A stretch of 64,000 bases of DNA from Acidimicrobiales bacterium (GCA_022425325.1 JAKMFW010000100.1:64001-128000), one strand, 5' to 3'; shown: positions 33,892 to 43,926, counted from the stretch's first letter. The notes: generated by a model not told the origin, from the letters alone. Translations and numbers: made by a program.

Positions 33892-35049
33892 TCAGGTGCG
33901 TTGGTGAAGGGCCTGGTTGATGAGTTGCATCGGGTGCATGACCTCGACGCCGCCGGCGGCGAGGTGCAGCGAACAACCAGGGTTGGCGCTCGCCACGATG
34001 TCGGGCGACACGCGTTCGATCGCGTCGACTTTTCGGTCGCGGATGTCGGTGGCGAGTTGCGGGTGGAGCACCGAGAAGGCGCCGCCGGCCCCGCAGCACA
34101 GACCGTCATCGTCGAGTTCGATGATTTTGTGAACATAGGGGGCGAGCACGGCGCGCGTGGCGTCGTGGACTCGTTGCACGTGGCGTTGATGGCAGGGATC
34201 CTGGACCGCAACACACAGATCGAGTTTGGCGGTGGTCGGCAGATCATCGAGGCGGGTGGCGAGCCACTCGTGAATGTCGTACACCCGGGCGCTGAAGGCC
34301 GCGGCTTCCGGTGTGCCGAGTAGATGGCCGTACTCCTTCATCGCGGCGCCGCAGCCGGCCGAGTCGACGAGGATCGGTCGATCATCGTTTGAGAGCGCCG
34401 TGATCGTCGCTTCCGCTCGCTGCCGGGCGGGATCGCCGAGTCCGGCGTGGGTGTGGAGGGCGCCGCAGCACGGCGCGAGGTCGCCCGTGGGGGTGACACC
34501 GACGCCGGCGGCTTCGAGCACCCGTTGGCCGGCATCGTGGACGTCGCGCTGCCAGGCGTCCATGACACAGCCCGTGAAGAGGTAGACGTCGTCGCCCGAG
34601 GTGTGGCGCTGACCCCGCATGAAAGGCAGGTCGGTGGGCACGCCGAGCCGTTCGGGAACGAGTCGCAGCCGTGCGGCGACGGCCAGCAGGGTGCTGCCAA
34701 GCCGCAGCGTGCGAGGCCTGCTCAGCGCCCAGAAGGCGAGCCGCTGGCGACGGGTGGAGACGGCACCCGTGTCGGCGAGTACGGCTCGGGTCGATTCGAT
34801 GAGACGGCCGTAGGGAACGCCGCTCGGACACGCAGGCTCACATCCTCGGCACTGCACGCAGGTGTCGAACGCGTCGACGACCTCGGTGGTGACGGGAGCG
34901 TCGTTGTCCTGAACCTCGCGCATGAGGTGGATGCGGCCCCGCGGCGAAAGCGCCTCGTCGCCTGTGACGCGGTAGGTGGGGCAGTGGGGGAGGCAGAGTC
35001 CGCACTGCACACAGGCGTTGAGGTCGTCGGCATTGATCTTGAGATCCAT
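33892..35049 (-). CDS. glcF: Glycolate oxidase iron-sulfur subunit
   Basis: GlcF (385 aa) carries electrons from the flavin subunits to the respiratory chain. Two 4Fe-4S motifs are near the N-terminus: CVQCGLCLPHCP and CVQCRGCEPACP. Two CCG domains follow (GDLAPCCGALHTH and DDGLCCGAGGAF), which typically bind another cluster or cofactor. It starts 1 nt after the glcE stop. It is the last gene of a four-gene operon for 2-hydroxyacid oxidation. Confidence 0.93.
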   Translation of the reverse strand: MDLKINADDLNACVQCGLCLPHCPTYRVTGDEALSPRGRIHLMREVQDNDAPVTTEVVDAFDTCVQCRGCEPACPSGVPYGRLIESTRAVLADTGAVSTRRQRLAFWALSRPRTLRLGSTLLAVAARLRLVPERLGVPTDLPFMRGQRHTSGDDVYLFTGCVMDAWQRDVHDAGQRVLEAAGVGVTPTGDLAPCCGALHTHAGLGDPARQRAEATITALSNDDRPILVDSAGCGAAMKEYGHLLGTPEAAAFSARVYDIHEWLATRLDDLPTTAKLDLCVAVQDPCHQRHVQRVHDATRAVLAPYVHKIIELDDDGLCCGAGGAFSVLHPQLATDIRDRKVDAIERVSPDIVASANPGCSLHLAAGGVEVMHPMQLINQALHQRT

Positions 35050-35050
35050 G

Positions 35051-35974
35051 TCAGGCTCCTGCCCGGCGGCCGGGGTTCAGTCGTCCGGAGGGATCAAACA
35101 GTCGCTTTGTGCGCTCGGCGATCTGGGCGGCAACGGGGTCGGGTTCGGCGGGCTGGGGTGGTTCCTCGGCCCAGACCGTTCCGACGCCGATGCTCGCAAT
35201 GAATGCCCCGTCGGTCATCGTGTCGACGTGCGCCGCCCCCTGAGGGGAAAGAAACCAACGGTGAGGTGGCAACTCGGGCGGGCCGTCGACATCGGCGATG
35301 TCGGCGAGCGTCGCCAGCTTGTCGACCTCGGCGTCGACATCCACCTCGTGTCCCTCGACGAGCGCCCAGCTACTGGTGCCATCCCACAGCACGGCTCCAG
35401 GTCGCAGGAGTGCATCCCGGATGTCACGGGGGTCGACCCGCTCGGCCCGGATCCAGCGTTGAACGGGCGGAAGCGGATTGGTGCGCAACACGACCTCGGC
35501 GATGAGCCCGAGCGTGCCGAGTGAGCCGACGATGAGCTTGGGGAGGTTGAAGCCGCTGACGTTCTTCACGACCGGACCACCGCCGGTGACGATCTCGCCT
35601 TCGGCCGACACGTACCGGACCTGCAACACGGCGTCGCGTGCCGACCCGCGACCGAGGCGGTCGAGTCGGTTCTCTCCGACAGCGACTGCTCCGCCCACGG
35701 TGCCGCCCCGGTCGGGCAGTGCTGAGGTCTGGCCGGCAGCGGCGAGTGTTTCGTGGAGTTCGGCGACGGTCGTGCCGGCGCGGACGGTGACCACCATCTC
35801 CGAGGGCTGGTAGTCGACGATGCCAGTGGGAGCCTCGACGAGCCGGGCCAATTCGTCGAGTGGACCGCCGAGATGCCAACGGGTGCGGTTGCCCTCCACG
35901 GCGATGGGGTCCTCGGCGCCGACCTGCGCAGCGAAGTCGTGCAGAGCCCGGTCGGTGGAGGTGAGCGTGCTCAT
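35051..35974 (-). CDS. glcE: Glycolate oxidase FAD-binding subunit
   Basis: GlcE (307 aa) has a PCMH-type FAD-binding domain with VTVRAGTTVAELHETLAAAGQ and a GGTVGGAVAVGENRL loop, followed by KNVSGFNLPKLIVGSLGTLG. It lacks the large substrate domain of GlcD and is thought to complete the GlcDEF complex. ATG at 35974 overlaps the glcD stop (ATGA). At 307 aa it has the normal size for this subunit. Confidence 0.9.
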   Translation of the reverse strand: MSTLTSTDRALHDFAAQVGAEDPIAVEGNRTRWHLGGPLDELARLVEAPTGIVDYQPSEMVVTVRAGTTVAELHETLAAAGQTSALPDRGGTVGGAVAVGENRLDRLGRGSARDAVLQVRYVSAEGEIVTGGGPVVKNVSGFNLPKLIVGSLGTLGLIAEVVLRTNPLPPVQRWIRAERVDPRDIRDALLRPGAVLWDGTSSWALVEGHEVDVDAEVDKLATLADIADVDGPPELPPHRWFLSPQGAAHVDTMTDGAFIASIGVGTVWAEEPPQPAEPDPVAAQIAERTKRLFDPSGRLNPGRRAGA

Positions 35975-37431
35975 CCCCACACTCCGGTGGGCATCTCGCG
36001 CAGCGCCTGGATGTCGGCGCAACTGTGTCCCATCGGCAAGACCTTGCCGGGGTTCGCTCGGCAGGCAGGGTCGAAGGCCTGGCGAAGACGGTTCTGGTGG
36101 TCGAGATCGGCCGGGGAGAAGAGTTCGTCCATATAGGCCTGCTTCTCGACACCGATGCCGTGTTCGCCCGACAGCACGCCACCCGCCGCAAGCGACGCTC
36201 GGAGGATCTCCGCACCGGCGGCGTGGACCCGTTCGAGGGTGCCTTGTTCGCGGGCGTCGAAGACGAGGAGGGGATGCAGGTTCCCGTCGCCTGCGTGAAA
36301 GACATTCATCACGGTGACCTCGTGGCGATCGGTGATCTCGTAGATCTGTTCGAGGATGTCGGCGAGTCGGGCCCGGGGAACGACGGTGTCGTGCAGGTAG
36401 TAGTCGGGCGCGATCTGGGCGACGGCGCCGAAAGCGGTCTTGCGGCCCTTCCAGAGTGCAGCTCGCTCCTTCTCGGAGCCGGCGAGCCGCACGTCGGTGG
36501 CGGAATTGGCTCGACCGAGTTCCTCGATACGGGCGGCGTCGATTTCGACCCCACCATCGAGTCCTTCGACTTCGGCGAGCAGCACGGCGGCGGCATCGGT
36601 GGGGTAACCGGCAGCGACATAGTTCTCGACCGCAACGGTCATGCGCTGATCCATCACCTCGAGCGCGGCGGGCACGACACCGGCGGCGATGATGTCGCTG
36701 ACAGTCTGCGCAGCGTCGCGGACCGTTGCGAACGACAGCAGCAGGGTGCGCACGGCCGGGGCGTTGGGTGTGATCCGGACCCCGATCTTGGTGGCGATCC
36801 CAAGCGTGCCCTCGCTGCCGACGAATGCGCCGCGAAGGTCGAGTCCGGGGGTCTCGTCCTCGGCGCCGCCGAGCACGGCGACCTGCCCGTCGGGCAGTAC
36901 GACTTCCAGCGACACGACGTGGGCATCGGTGACGCCGTAGGCGAGGCAGTGGGGGCCTCCGGAATTGTTGGCGACATTGCCGCCGAGCGTGCAGACCTGT
37001 TGGCTCGACGGGTCAGGGGCGAAGTGGAATCCCTTGGGCCGAAGCTTCTTCGAGAGGTCGAGATTGATGACGCCGGGTTGCACCCAGGCGATGCGGTTGT
37101 CGGTGTCGACCGACAGCACCTTGTTCATCCGGCCGGTCGATACGACGACGGGCCGCCCCAGTGGGATCGCGCCGCCGGCGAGTCCGGTGCCGGCGCCACG
37201 GGGGACCACGGCCGAACCGTGCTGCTCGGCGATTCGCATGATCGCCTGGACCTCCTCGGTGGTCTCCGGGAAGCACACCGGGCCGGCGATGCCGCCGTCG
37301 AACACGGAGGCGTCATGCGCTGCGAGTGACCGTTGGGCGCCGTCGGCGCGGACTCGATCGGCATCGAGTGCGGCGGTGAGGTCGGCGACGAGCGGATCGA
37401 TCGGTTCGCGCGTCGAGCGGAACAACGGCAT
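35971..37431 (-). CDS. glcD: Glycolate oxidase catalytic FAD subunit
   Basis: GlcD (486 aa) oxidises glycolate, or possibly D-lactate, to the 2-oxo acid. The FAD domain shows VVPRGAGTGLAGGAIPLG and CTLGGNVANNSGGPHCLAYG. The C-terminal FAD-oxidase domain contains VFHAGDGNLHPLLVFD and SGEHGIGVEK, typical active-site segments. ATG at 37431 is 5 nt from the lldD stop. The GlcD/E/F set strongly supports glycolate, but substrate range cannot be fixed from sequence. Confidence 0.93.
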   Translation of the reverse strand: MPLFRSTREPIDPLVADLTAALDADRVRADGAQRSLAAHDASVFDGGIAGPVCFPETTEEVQAIMRIAEQHGSAVVPRGAGTGLAGGAIPLGRPVVVSTGRMNKVLSVDTDNRIAWVQPGVINLDLSKKLRPKGFHFAPDPSSQQVCTLGGNVANNSGGPHCLAYGVTDAHVVSLEVVLPDGQVAVLGGAEDETPGLDLRGAFVGSEGTLGIATKIGVRITPNAPAVRTLLLSFATVRDAAQTVSDIIAAGVVPAALEVMDQRMTVAVENYVAAGYPTDAAAVLLAEVEGLDGGVEIDAARIEELGRANSATDVRLAGSEKERAALWKGRKTAFGAVAQIAPDYYLHDTVVPRARLADILEQIYEITDRHEVTVMNVFHAGDGNLHPLLVFDAREQGTLERVHAAGAEILRASLAAGGVLSGEHGIGVEKQAYMDELFSPADLDHQNRLRQAFDPACRANPGKVLPMGHSCADIQALREMPTGVWG

Positions 37432-37436
37432 CAGGG

Positions 37437-38669
37437 TCAGTCTGTCCGATTTCGGGGCGGCGACACCACGTCCGGGGTGATCTCGCTGACCGAGCGCAGC
37501 CCGTTGAGCGCCATCGCGCGTCGGAACTCGTCGTGCAGGAATCCGAAGGCGAGTTCGACCCCTCGTTCGCCTGCGGCTCCGAGGCCGAAGAAGTGCGCCC
37601 GCCCGCCCATGGTGGCGTCGGCGCCGAGTGCGAGTGCCTTCACGATGTCGGCACCCCGTCGGATGCCGCCGTCGCAGATGATCTCGCACGCGTCACCGAT
37701 CGCGTCGCGAACGGGCGCGATGAGTTCGATCGGCGGTGGGGAACCCTCGAGTTGTCGGCCACCGTGGTTCGAGATCGCGATTGCTTCGATGCCGAGATCG
37801 GCGGCGATGCGGGCGTCGGCCACGGACTGCACGCCCTTGACCACGATCGGGCCGTTCCAGATCGATCGGAACCACTCGATGTCGTCCCAACTGAGTGACG
37901 GGTCGAGCTGCTCGTTGGCATAGGCGGCGAGGTTGATCGCGTCGGTGCCGTCGCGTTTGCCGGAGCCCTCGGACGCCGCGACGTTGGCGAAGCGGATGGG
38001 ACCACCCGTCAGGAAGTCCCAGGTCCAGCTCGGGTGGCGGATCCCGTCGACGATCGTGTCGAGCCCGATCTTCGGGGGTAGCTCGAACCCGCGCCGTACG
38101 TCACGCTCGCGACGCCCGAACGTGGCGAGGTCGACGGTCGGCACGATCGTGTCGAAGCCAGCGGCTCCTGCCCGCCGCACCATCTCCTCGACGAGCCCGC
38201 GGTCCTTCCAGACATAGACCTGGAACCAGTTGCGGCCCGGATTGACCGCTGCGATCTCTTCGATCGATCGGGTCGAGAGGGTCGAGAGGGTGAAGGGAAT
38301 CCCGGCGCGCCCGGCGGCTCGAGCGACGGCGAGTTCCCCCTCGCTGTGAGCGATGCGGGTGAAGCCGGTGGGGGCGGCGATGAACGGGAACGCCATCGGC
38401 TCACCAAGCAGCGTGGTGGTCGTGTCGATCTCGGAGACGTCGCGCAGCACCCGGGGCTTGAACTCGATGTCGGCGAACGCCGTCATCGAACGAGCGAGGC
38501 TGCGCTCGTCCTCGGCGGCGCCGTCGATGTAATCGAACACCCCACTCGGCAGGCGGCGCTTGGCGATCGCCCGCAGGTCCATGACGTTCGCCGCTCGATC
38601 GAGTTGTCGAGTCGCACGACTGAACCGGAAGCGCCGGAACCGAACTGCAGAGCGCAGGGTCTCGAACAT
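37437..38669 (-). CDS. lldD: FMN-dependent alpha-hydroxyacid dehydrogenase
   Basis: A 410-aa TIM-barrel flavoprotein of the L-lactate dehydrogenase/glycolate oxidase family. The catalytic His is in ISNHGGRQLEG, and the FMN-binding IAPTGFTRIAHSEGE and CDGGIRRGADIVKALALGA segments are present. It likely oxidises an L-2-hydroxyacid such as L-lactate or glycolate. It is the first gene of the operon, with TACACT (38683-38678) 8 nt before the ATG. A fixed substrate is not evident. Confidence 0.88.
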   Translation of the reverse strand: MFETLRSAVRFRRFRFSRATRQLDRAANVMDLRAIAKRRLPSGVFDYIDGAAEDERSLARSMTAFADIEFKPRVLRDVSEIDTTTTLLGEPMAFPFIAAPTGFTRIAHSEGELAVARAAGRAGIPFTLSTLSTRSIEEIAAVNPGRNWFQVYVWKDRGLVEEMVRRAGAAGFDTIVPTVDLATFGRRERDVRRGFELPPKIGLDTIVDGIRHPSWTWDFLTGGPIRFANVAASEGSGKRDGTDAINLAAYANEQLDPSLSWDDIEWFRSIWNGPIVVKGVQSVADARIAADLGIEAIAISNHGGRQLEGSPPPIELIAPVRDAIGDACEIICDGGIRRGADIVKALALGADATMGGRAHFFGLGAAGERGVELAFGFLHDEFRRAMALNGLRSVSEITPDVVSPPRNRTD

Positions 38670-38709
38670 GGGAGGCGAGTGTAGGTCCCGCCCGCAGGCC
38701 ACTCGACGG

Positions 38710-39639
38710 TCAGCGGCCGCGATAGCCCGGTACCTCGATCAGCGGGGGCCGTTCGTCGACCCGCACCTCGACCGGCGCAGCGTCGGGGCGCATCAGCACC
38801 CGGCCGAGGGTGGCCCTGTCGGCCCCGGCTCGAAGGAGTGCGGCGTGGAGAACTTCCATCGCCTGAGAGGACAGCGCGCTCAGTGGCTGATGGCGGTGTT
38901 CGCGAACGCCGAGGTCGACCTGGGCGATGCGATCGACACCCCAGCGGTGAGCGATATCGATCAAGAGTCCGGTCTCGACGCCGTAGCCCTGTGGGAAGGG
39001 GAGTTGTTCGAGGATCGAGCGGCGGCTCGCGTACTCGCCGCCCAGCGGCTGTTCGATCACGCCGAGTTCAGGGAAGAACGTGGCGAGCGCGGGACGAGCC
39101 ATCAGTTCGGTCGTCCGCCCACCGCCGACGCCTCCGACGGAAGGCCGCTCGTAGAAACCCTTGACGAGGGTGACCTCGGGGTCGGTGAGCAGTGGGCCGA
39201 GCAGGCCGATGACGTAGTCGGGCGTGAAGCTACGCAGGTCGGCGTCGATCCAGACGATCACATCACCGGCACTGGCGGCGACGCTCGCCCACAGCACATT
39301 GCCCTTGCCGGTGGCGGTACCGGTCTCGGGGAGCACGTCGGGGACCGAGACGACTCGTGCTCCGGCGGCGGTTGCGATCTCGGCCGTCGCGTCCGTGCTG
39401 CGATCGTCCATCACCAAGATCTCGTCGACGAGGCCACGGTGCCGAAGGGTCGAGATCGTCTGCACGATCGGCCCCACGGTCTCGGCCTCGTCACGTGCTG
39501 GCACGCAGACCGAAACGGTGGTGGTGCCTTTACGTTCGCAGAGATGCGTCAGGTCGAACTCGCCAGCCTCGAAGCGCCGGAGCCGGTCGAGGGCGACAAG
39601 ATCGACGGCATCGACGGGCGAGAGGGCGTGATCGGTCAC
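38710..39639 (-). CDS. gpgS: Glucosyl-3-phosphoglycerate synthase
   Basis: GpgS (309 aa) is a GT81-like glycosyltransferase joining glucose from a nucleotide sugar to 3-phosphoglycerate, the first step to glucosylglycerate and methylglucose lipopolysaccharides. The family features SVCVPARDEAETVG, the sugar-nucleotide DDRSTDAT motif, IDADLR for metal binding, and VKGFYERP are present. The start is GTG. No phosphatase partner gene (gpgP) is adjacent. Confidence 0.88.
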   Translation of the reverse strand: MTDHALSPVDAVDLVALDRLRRFEAGEFDLTHLCERKGTTTVSVCVPARDEAETVGPIVQTISTLRHRGLVDEILVMDDRSTDATAEIATAAGARVVSVPDVLPETGTATGKGNVLWASVAASAGDVIVWIDADLRSFTPDYVIGLLGPLLTDPEVTLVKGFYERPSVGGVGGGRTTELMARPALATFFPELGVIEQPLGGEYASRRSILEQLPFPQGYGVETGLLIDIAHRWGVDRIAQVDLGVREHRHQPLSALSSQAMEVLHAALLRAGADRATLGRVLMRPDAAPVEVRVDERPPLIEVPGYRGR

Positions 39640-39738
39640 GGTGGGTCTACGTTCGGAATCGGCTCAACCGATGCGGATTCCGAGACGTTCGCGTCGATCC
39701 CTCCCCGGCGCCCGCTGCCCGTTGGCGACATTTGGGGT

Positions 39739-40173
39739 TCAGAGGTCGAAGGTGAGGTGATCGGAGAGATCCCCGATCAGGTCGGCGAAGTAGCGACGCT
39801 TGACCAGGCGCCACGTACCGTCGATGCGGCGCAGGGTGTCGTGGTAGCGCCCGGCGATGATCGCCTGCATCGGCAGCGTCTCGGTCTGCTGGAAGACGGT
39901 GTACATCGAACGAATCGTCGCCTCGTCGTCGTTGACGGCGACGATTGGGTTGGTGGTGACGTGTTTGGTCCGCCAGGTGCCATCGGGGTGGATCTTCACG
40001 ATCGAACGGAAATGGGTGACCGCTGCCGCACCGCCCTCGGCGAGCACCGAGCCGCTCGCCCCGTCGACGAGCGCTGCGTGTTCGAGCAGCGACTCGAGGG
40101 TGTCGTAGGCCGCGGCGTCCATCGCTTCGGCGATCTCGAAGAGCACGTTGGTGCATGCCGCGACGTCGTCCAT
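39739..40173 (-). CDS. SnoaL/NTF2-like protein
   Basis: A 144-aa alpha+beta cone-fold protein typical of the SnoaL/NTF2 superfamily, with an N-terminal helix pair (VLFEIAEAMDAAAYDTLESLL) and a curved sheet (TWRTKHVTTNPIVAVN). Members include small cyclases, isomerases and dehydratases or simple binding proteins; this one has no clear catalytic set. The ATG is 8 nt after a TACGGT box shared with the divergent gene. Function unknown. Confidence 0.75.
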   Translation of the reverse strand: MDDVAACTNVLFEIAEAMDAAAYDTLESLLEHAALVDGASGSVLAEGGAAAVTHFRSIVKIHPDGTWRTKHVTTNPIVAVNDDEATIRSMYTVFQQTETLPMQAIIAGRYHDTLRRIDGTWRLVKRRYFADLIGDLSDHLTFDL

Positions 40174-40181
40174 CGGCAGGC

Positions 40182-40191
40182 ACCGTACCCT
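40182..40191. promoter_or_regulatory. Bidirectional promoter, overlapping -10 boxes
   Basis: Top strand TACCCT (40186-40191) is 7 nt before the GTG at 40199. Bottom strand TACGGT (40187-40182) is 8 nt before the ATG at 40173. The two boxes share base pairs 40186-40187. Both transcripts should be leaderless, and polymerase can bind in only one direction at a time. Confidence 0.7.
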
Positions 40192-40198
40192 TTGGGCC

Positions 40199-41158
40199 GT
40201 GGGCCGAGCGAGTGCGCAGCGTCGGGTCGGCGAGATCGCCGGGCGGGTAGGGCGATGGTCGTACCGGTTCGTGCGCGACATCATCGACGAGTGGTCGAAG
40301 GACCGCGTCGGTGGCCTCGCCGCCGAGATCGCGTTCTTCGCCCTGCTCGGTTTCTTCCCGGCGTTGATCGTGCTGGCCGCCGCACTTGGCTCGGCCGACG
40401 GGATGCTCGGCACGGCTGCTGCCACCGACATCGAGACCTGGCTGGTCGAGCAGGTCACGACTGTGCTCGGCGGCGACAACAACGTTGAGGGTGTCGTGCG
40501 CGACCTGTTCGCATCCGACAACGGCAGTGCGTTCACGGTCGGTGCGGCGCTCGCTGCGTACGCGGCGTCACGTGGTTTCACCGCCGTCGTCCGGGCACTC
40601 GATGTCGCCTACGACCACGAACAGCAGCGGAACTGGCTGTCGACTCGGATCGTCGGGATCGGATTGACCGTGATGACGATCGTGGTCGCCGCCATCGTGC
40701 TCATGCTGATCGTCGTGGGTCCGCTCTTCGGCGAAGGCGCCGAGCTCGCCGAGCGGCTCGGTGCCGACGGGTGGTTCACCGTGCTGTGGACGTGGTTCAG
40801 CTGGCCGGTCGTCTTCCTCGTGCTGATCGGCTGGGCCGCCTCGCTATACAACATTGCGCCGAACCATCGGTCGCCGTGGAAGTACGAGCTTCCGGGTGCG
40901 CTGCTGGCATCGGTGTGGTGGACCGTCGTGTCGCTCGGCTTCGGCACCTATCTCGGGCTTGCGTCGAGTGGCGCAAACGCCATCTTCGGCTTCCTCGGCG
41001 GCGCCCTGAGCCTGCTGTTCTGGCTCTACCTGATGGCCATGGGCCTGCTGCTCGGCGCAGAGGTCAACTCGATCATCGCGACCCGTCGCGGCGTGATCCT
41101 CGAGGCGGTGCCGCGGGAACGGCTCGATCGTTGGCTGAAACGGGCACTGCGCCGATAG
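40199..41158 (+). CDS. YihY/BrkB-family membrane protein
   Basis: A 319-aa integral membrane protein with about six segments and the family pattern AAEIAFFALLGFFPALIVL in the first helix. Later motifs such as LYNIAPNHRSPWKYELPGAL and FLGGALSLLFWLYLMAMGLLLGAEVN (given in part) fit the family. These proteins were once called ribonuclease BN; true function is unknown, and transport has been suggested. GTG at 40199 follows TACCCT by 7 nt. The basic C-terminus is cytoplasmic. Confidence 0.9.
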   Translation: MGRASAQRRVGEIAGRVGRWSYRFVRDIIDEWSKDRVGGLAAEIAFFALLGFFPALIVLAAALGSADGMLGTAAATDIETWLVEQVTTVLGGDNNVEGVVRDLFASDNGSAFTVGAALAAYAASRGFTAVVRALDVAYDHEQQRNWLSTRIVGIGLTVMTIVVAAIVLMLIVVGPLFGEGAELAERLGADGWFTVLWTWFSWPVVFLVLIGWAASLYNIAPNHRSPWKYELPGALLASVWWTVVSLGFGTYLGLASSGANAIFGFLGGALSLLFWLYLMAMGLLLGAEVNSIIATRRGVILEAVPRERLDRWLKRALRR

Positions 41159-41194
41159 CCCGGCGGGGCAGGTGAGCCACTAGCCTTTGCGGCC

Positions 41195-42976
41195 ATGAGC
41201 GACTTCCGGAGCCCCATCGAGGACATCACGTTCACCCTTCGGCACGTGGCCGATCTCGACGCCCTCGCCAAACTCGAGGGGTACGAGCATGCCGACCCGG
41301 ATCTCATCGACGGTCTCGTTGCTGAGGCGGGTCGTTTCTTCGACGAGGTGGTGGCGCCGACCAATCGCGACGGCGACACGGTCGGCACCAAGCTCAATGA
41401 GGACGGCAGCATCACCACCGCCCCCGGTTTCCCCGAGGCCTACGGCAAGCTCGTTGAGTCTGGCTGGAACGGCATCGGGTTCCCTGAGGCCTATGGCGGC
41501 GGCGGGTTTCCGCAGTTGCTCTCCACAGCTGTGCAGGAGATGACCACGACGGCCAACATGGCGTTTGCGCTGGGCCCGCTGCTGAGTCAGGGCGCCATCG
41601 AGGCGATCATGCATCACGGCGACGAGAGCCAGAAGGAGATCTACCTCCAGAAGCTCGTCAGCGGTGAATGGACCGGCACGATGAACCTCACCGAGCCCCA
41701 CGCCGGGTCCGACGTGGGCGCGCTCACCTCCAAGGCCGAACCGGCCGACGACGGCACCTGGCGCATCTTCGGTCAGAAGATCTACATCACCTGGGGTGAG
41801 CATGATGTCGCCGACAACATCGTGCACCTGGTGCTCGCCCGGTCCCCCGGTTCACCTCCCGGGACGAAGGGCATCAGCCTCTTCATCGTCCCGAAGTTCC
41901 TCGTCAACGACGACGGCACGCTCGGTGAGCGCAACGACCTCACGTGCGTGAGCATCGAGCACAAGCTCGGCATTCATGGCAGTCCGACGTGTGTCATGCA
42001 GTACGGCGACAACGGCGGCGCAGTCGGTTACCTCCTCGGCGAGGAGCATCAAGGCATGCGCTGCATGTTCACGATGATGAACAACGCCCGTCTCGGTGTG
42101 GGTGTCGAGGGCGTCGGCATCGCCGAGCGCGCCTACCAGCAGGCGCTCGGCTACGCCCATGAGCGCACCCAGGGCCGCGCCATCGGTGCGGCGCCCGGTA
42201 CCGAGTCGCCGATCATCGACCATCCCGACGTCCAGCGCATGCTGCTCGACATGAAGTCGACGATCGCCGCGATGCGGGGCCTGACCTACCGCAACGCTGA
42301 GGCGCTCGACCATGCCCACCACGGTGCCGACGAGGACGCGCGCACCAAGGGCGATGAGCGGGCCGCCTTGCTCACCCCGCTGTCGAAGAGCTGGTGCACC
42401 GACATGGGTGTCGAGCTCGCCTCCATCGGTGTGCAGATCCACGGTGGCATGGGCTTCGTCGAGGAGACCGGCGCTGCGCAGCATTTCCGCGACGCCCGTA
42501 TCGCCCCGATCTACGAGGGCACCAACGGCATTCAGGCGATCGATCTCGCTGGTCGCAAGCTCGGGATGCGGCAGGGCGGTGTCGTCCGTGACCACCTCAC
42601 CGAGATCGGTGCCACCATCGCCTCCCTCGAGGGTGTCGAGGGGCTCGAGGCGGTGCGGGAGCAGTTGTCGCTCGCGCTCGACGCGCTCCGTTCGGCGACC
42701 GAGTATCTCCTCGAGGTCTCAGGCTCGAACCCGTCCGACATGCTTGCCGGCGCAATGGCGTACCTCAACATGATGGCCATCACCACGGGCGGTCAGATCC
42801 TGGCCGACGCGGCACTTTCCGCTCGTTCACTCGGCGCCGAGGAAGCCGAGGACCGCGCCGTCATGGCCCGCTTCTTCGCCGCCAACCGGCTCGCTGGCGT
42901 TCCCGGTCTGTTGCCGGCCGTCACCGCCGGCGCCGGCGATCTCAGCGCCGCTCGCGGTCGTCTGCTGTCGACCTGA
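41195..42976 (+). CDS. Acyl-CoA dehydrogenase, long form
   Basis: A 593-aa FAD enzyme of the acyl-CoA dehydrogenase family that would form a trans double bond in an acyl-CoA. Motifs include [17 protein letters not shown], the [10 protein letters not shown] segment, [21 protein letters not shown], and the catalytic Glu in [14 protein letters not shown]. It has the C-terminal extension of the FadE5-type enzymes. TAGCCT (41181-41186) is 8 nt before the ATG. Chain-length specificity is not evident and no other beta-oxidation gene adjoins it. Confidence 0.93.
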   Translation: MSDFRSPIEDITFTLRHVADLDALAKLEGYEHADPDLIDGLVAEAGRFFDEVVAPTNRDGDTVGTKLNEDGSITTAPGFPEAYGKLVESGWNGIGFPEAYGGGGFPQLLSTAVQEMTTTANMAFALGPLLSQGAIEAIMHHGDESQKEIYLQKLVSGEWTGTMNLTEPHAGSDVGALTSKAEPADDGTWRIFGQKIYITWGEHDVADNIVHLVLARSPGSPPGTKGISLFIVPKFLVNDDGTLGERNDLTCVSIEHKLGIHGSPTCVMQYGDNGGAVGYLLGEEHQGMRCMFTMMNNARLGVGVEGVGIAERAYQQALGYAHERTQGRAIGAAPGTESPIIDHPDVQRMLLDMKSTIAAMRGLTYRNAEALDHAHHGADEDARTKGDERAALLTPLSKSWCTDMGVELASIGVQIHGGMGFVEETGAAQHFRDARIAPIYEGTNGIQAIDLAGRKLGMRQGGVVRDHLTEIGATIASLEGVEGLEAVREQLSLALDALRSATEYLLEVSGSNPSDMLAGAMAYLNMMAITTGGQILADAALSARSLGAEEAEDRAVMARFFAANRLAGVPGLLPAVTAGAGDLSAARGRLLST

Positions 42977-43044
42977 CCCGGCGGTTGCGTCCTCAGCCGG
43001 GCGCGCCGTTGGAATCCCTCGGCGACGCATAGGGTTGTCTCCGC

Positions 43045-43881
43045 ATGCTCGCTTCGATCCCCAGCCCGTCCGAGAGCGTCATCGAGCTCGGACCGCTCAC
43101 CCTTCGGGCCTATGGCGTGATGATCGCCTTCGGTGTGGTGGCCGCCGTCCTGCTCTCACAGCGGCGGTGGGCGGCCCGCGGCGGCAATCCCGACGACATC
43201 TCGACCATCGCGCTCTGGGCGGTGCCCGCCGGGCTGCTCGGCGCTCGCGCCTACCACGTCCTCACCGACTGGCGCTTCGACGAGGGTTGGGCGCAGCCGT
43301 TCAAGATCTGGGAAGGCGGCCTCGGCATCCCGGGCGGTATCGCTGCCGGCGTGCTCGTCGGTCTCTGGATGATCCGCCGCAATGGCTGGGACCAACCGAC
43401 CTTGCTCGATGCGATCGTCCCCGGGCTTCCTCTGGCGCAGGCGATCGGACGCTGGGGCAACTACTTCAACCAGGAGCTCTTCGGTGGTCCGAGTGAACTT
43501 CCGTGGGCGGTCGAGATCGACCCTGATGTGGCGGCCTCGGCCGGTCACCGCGACGTCGAGACGTTCCACCCGACCTTCCTCTATGAATCGCTGTGGAATC
43601 TCGGGCTCACACTGTTTCTGGTGTGGGTCGATCGCACGGGCAAGCTGCGCCGCGGTGCGCTGCTCGCGGTCTACGTCGTCGGGTACCTAGTCGCCCGACT
43701 GTGGCTCGAGACGATTCGCGTCGATCCGGCAACCGAGGTCGGTGGCGTGCGCATCAATATCTGGATGAGCATCATCGGCACCGCGATTGCCGGCGGTTGG
43801 CTCCTCGTGCGGGGTCGTCGTCCCAAGGATGACTCGACCGATGGCATCGTCGGTGCCATAGACTCCGCCGACGGCGCGTAG
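43045..43881 (+). CDS. lgt: Prolipoprotein diacylglyceryl transferase
   Basis: Lgt (278 aa) attaches diacylglycerol to the lipobox Cys of prolipoproteins in the cytoplasmic membrane. The family signature QAIGRWGNYFNQELFGGP carries the essential Arg and Asn. About seven hydrophobic segments are visible, with the conserved RAYGV(M/I)IAFG-type N-terminal loop and HPTFLYESLWNLG. TAGGGT (43030-43035) lies 9 nt before the ATG, suggesting a leaderless transcript. Confidence 0.96.
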   Translation: MLASIPSPSESVIELGPLTLRAYGVMIAFGVVAAVLLSQRRWAARGGNPDDISTIALWAVPAGLLGARAYHVLTDWRFDEGWAQPFKIWEGGLGIPGGIAAGVLVGLWMIRRNGWDQPTLLDAIVPGLPLAQAIGRWGNYFNQELFGGPSELPWAVEIDPDVAASAGHRDVETFHPTFLYESLWNLGLTLFLVWVDRTGKLRRGALLAVYVVGYLVARLWLETIRVDPATEVGGVRINIWMSIIGTAIAGGWLLVRGRRPKDDSTDGIVGAIDSADGA

Positions 43882-43926
43882 CCCGTCGAGCTGATCGGTC
43901 GGGCTCGGCTGATCTAGCGTGCAGTC

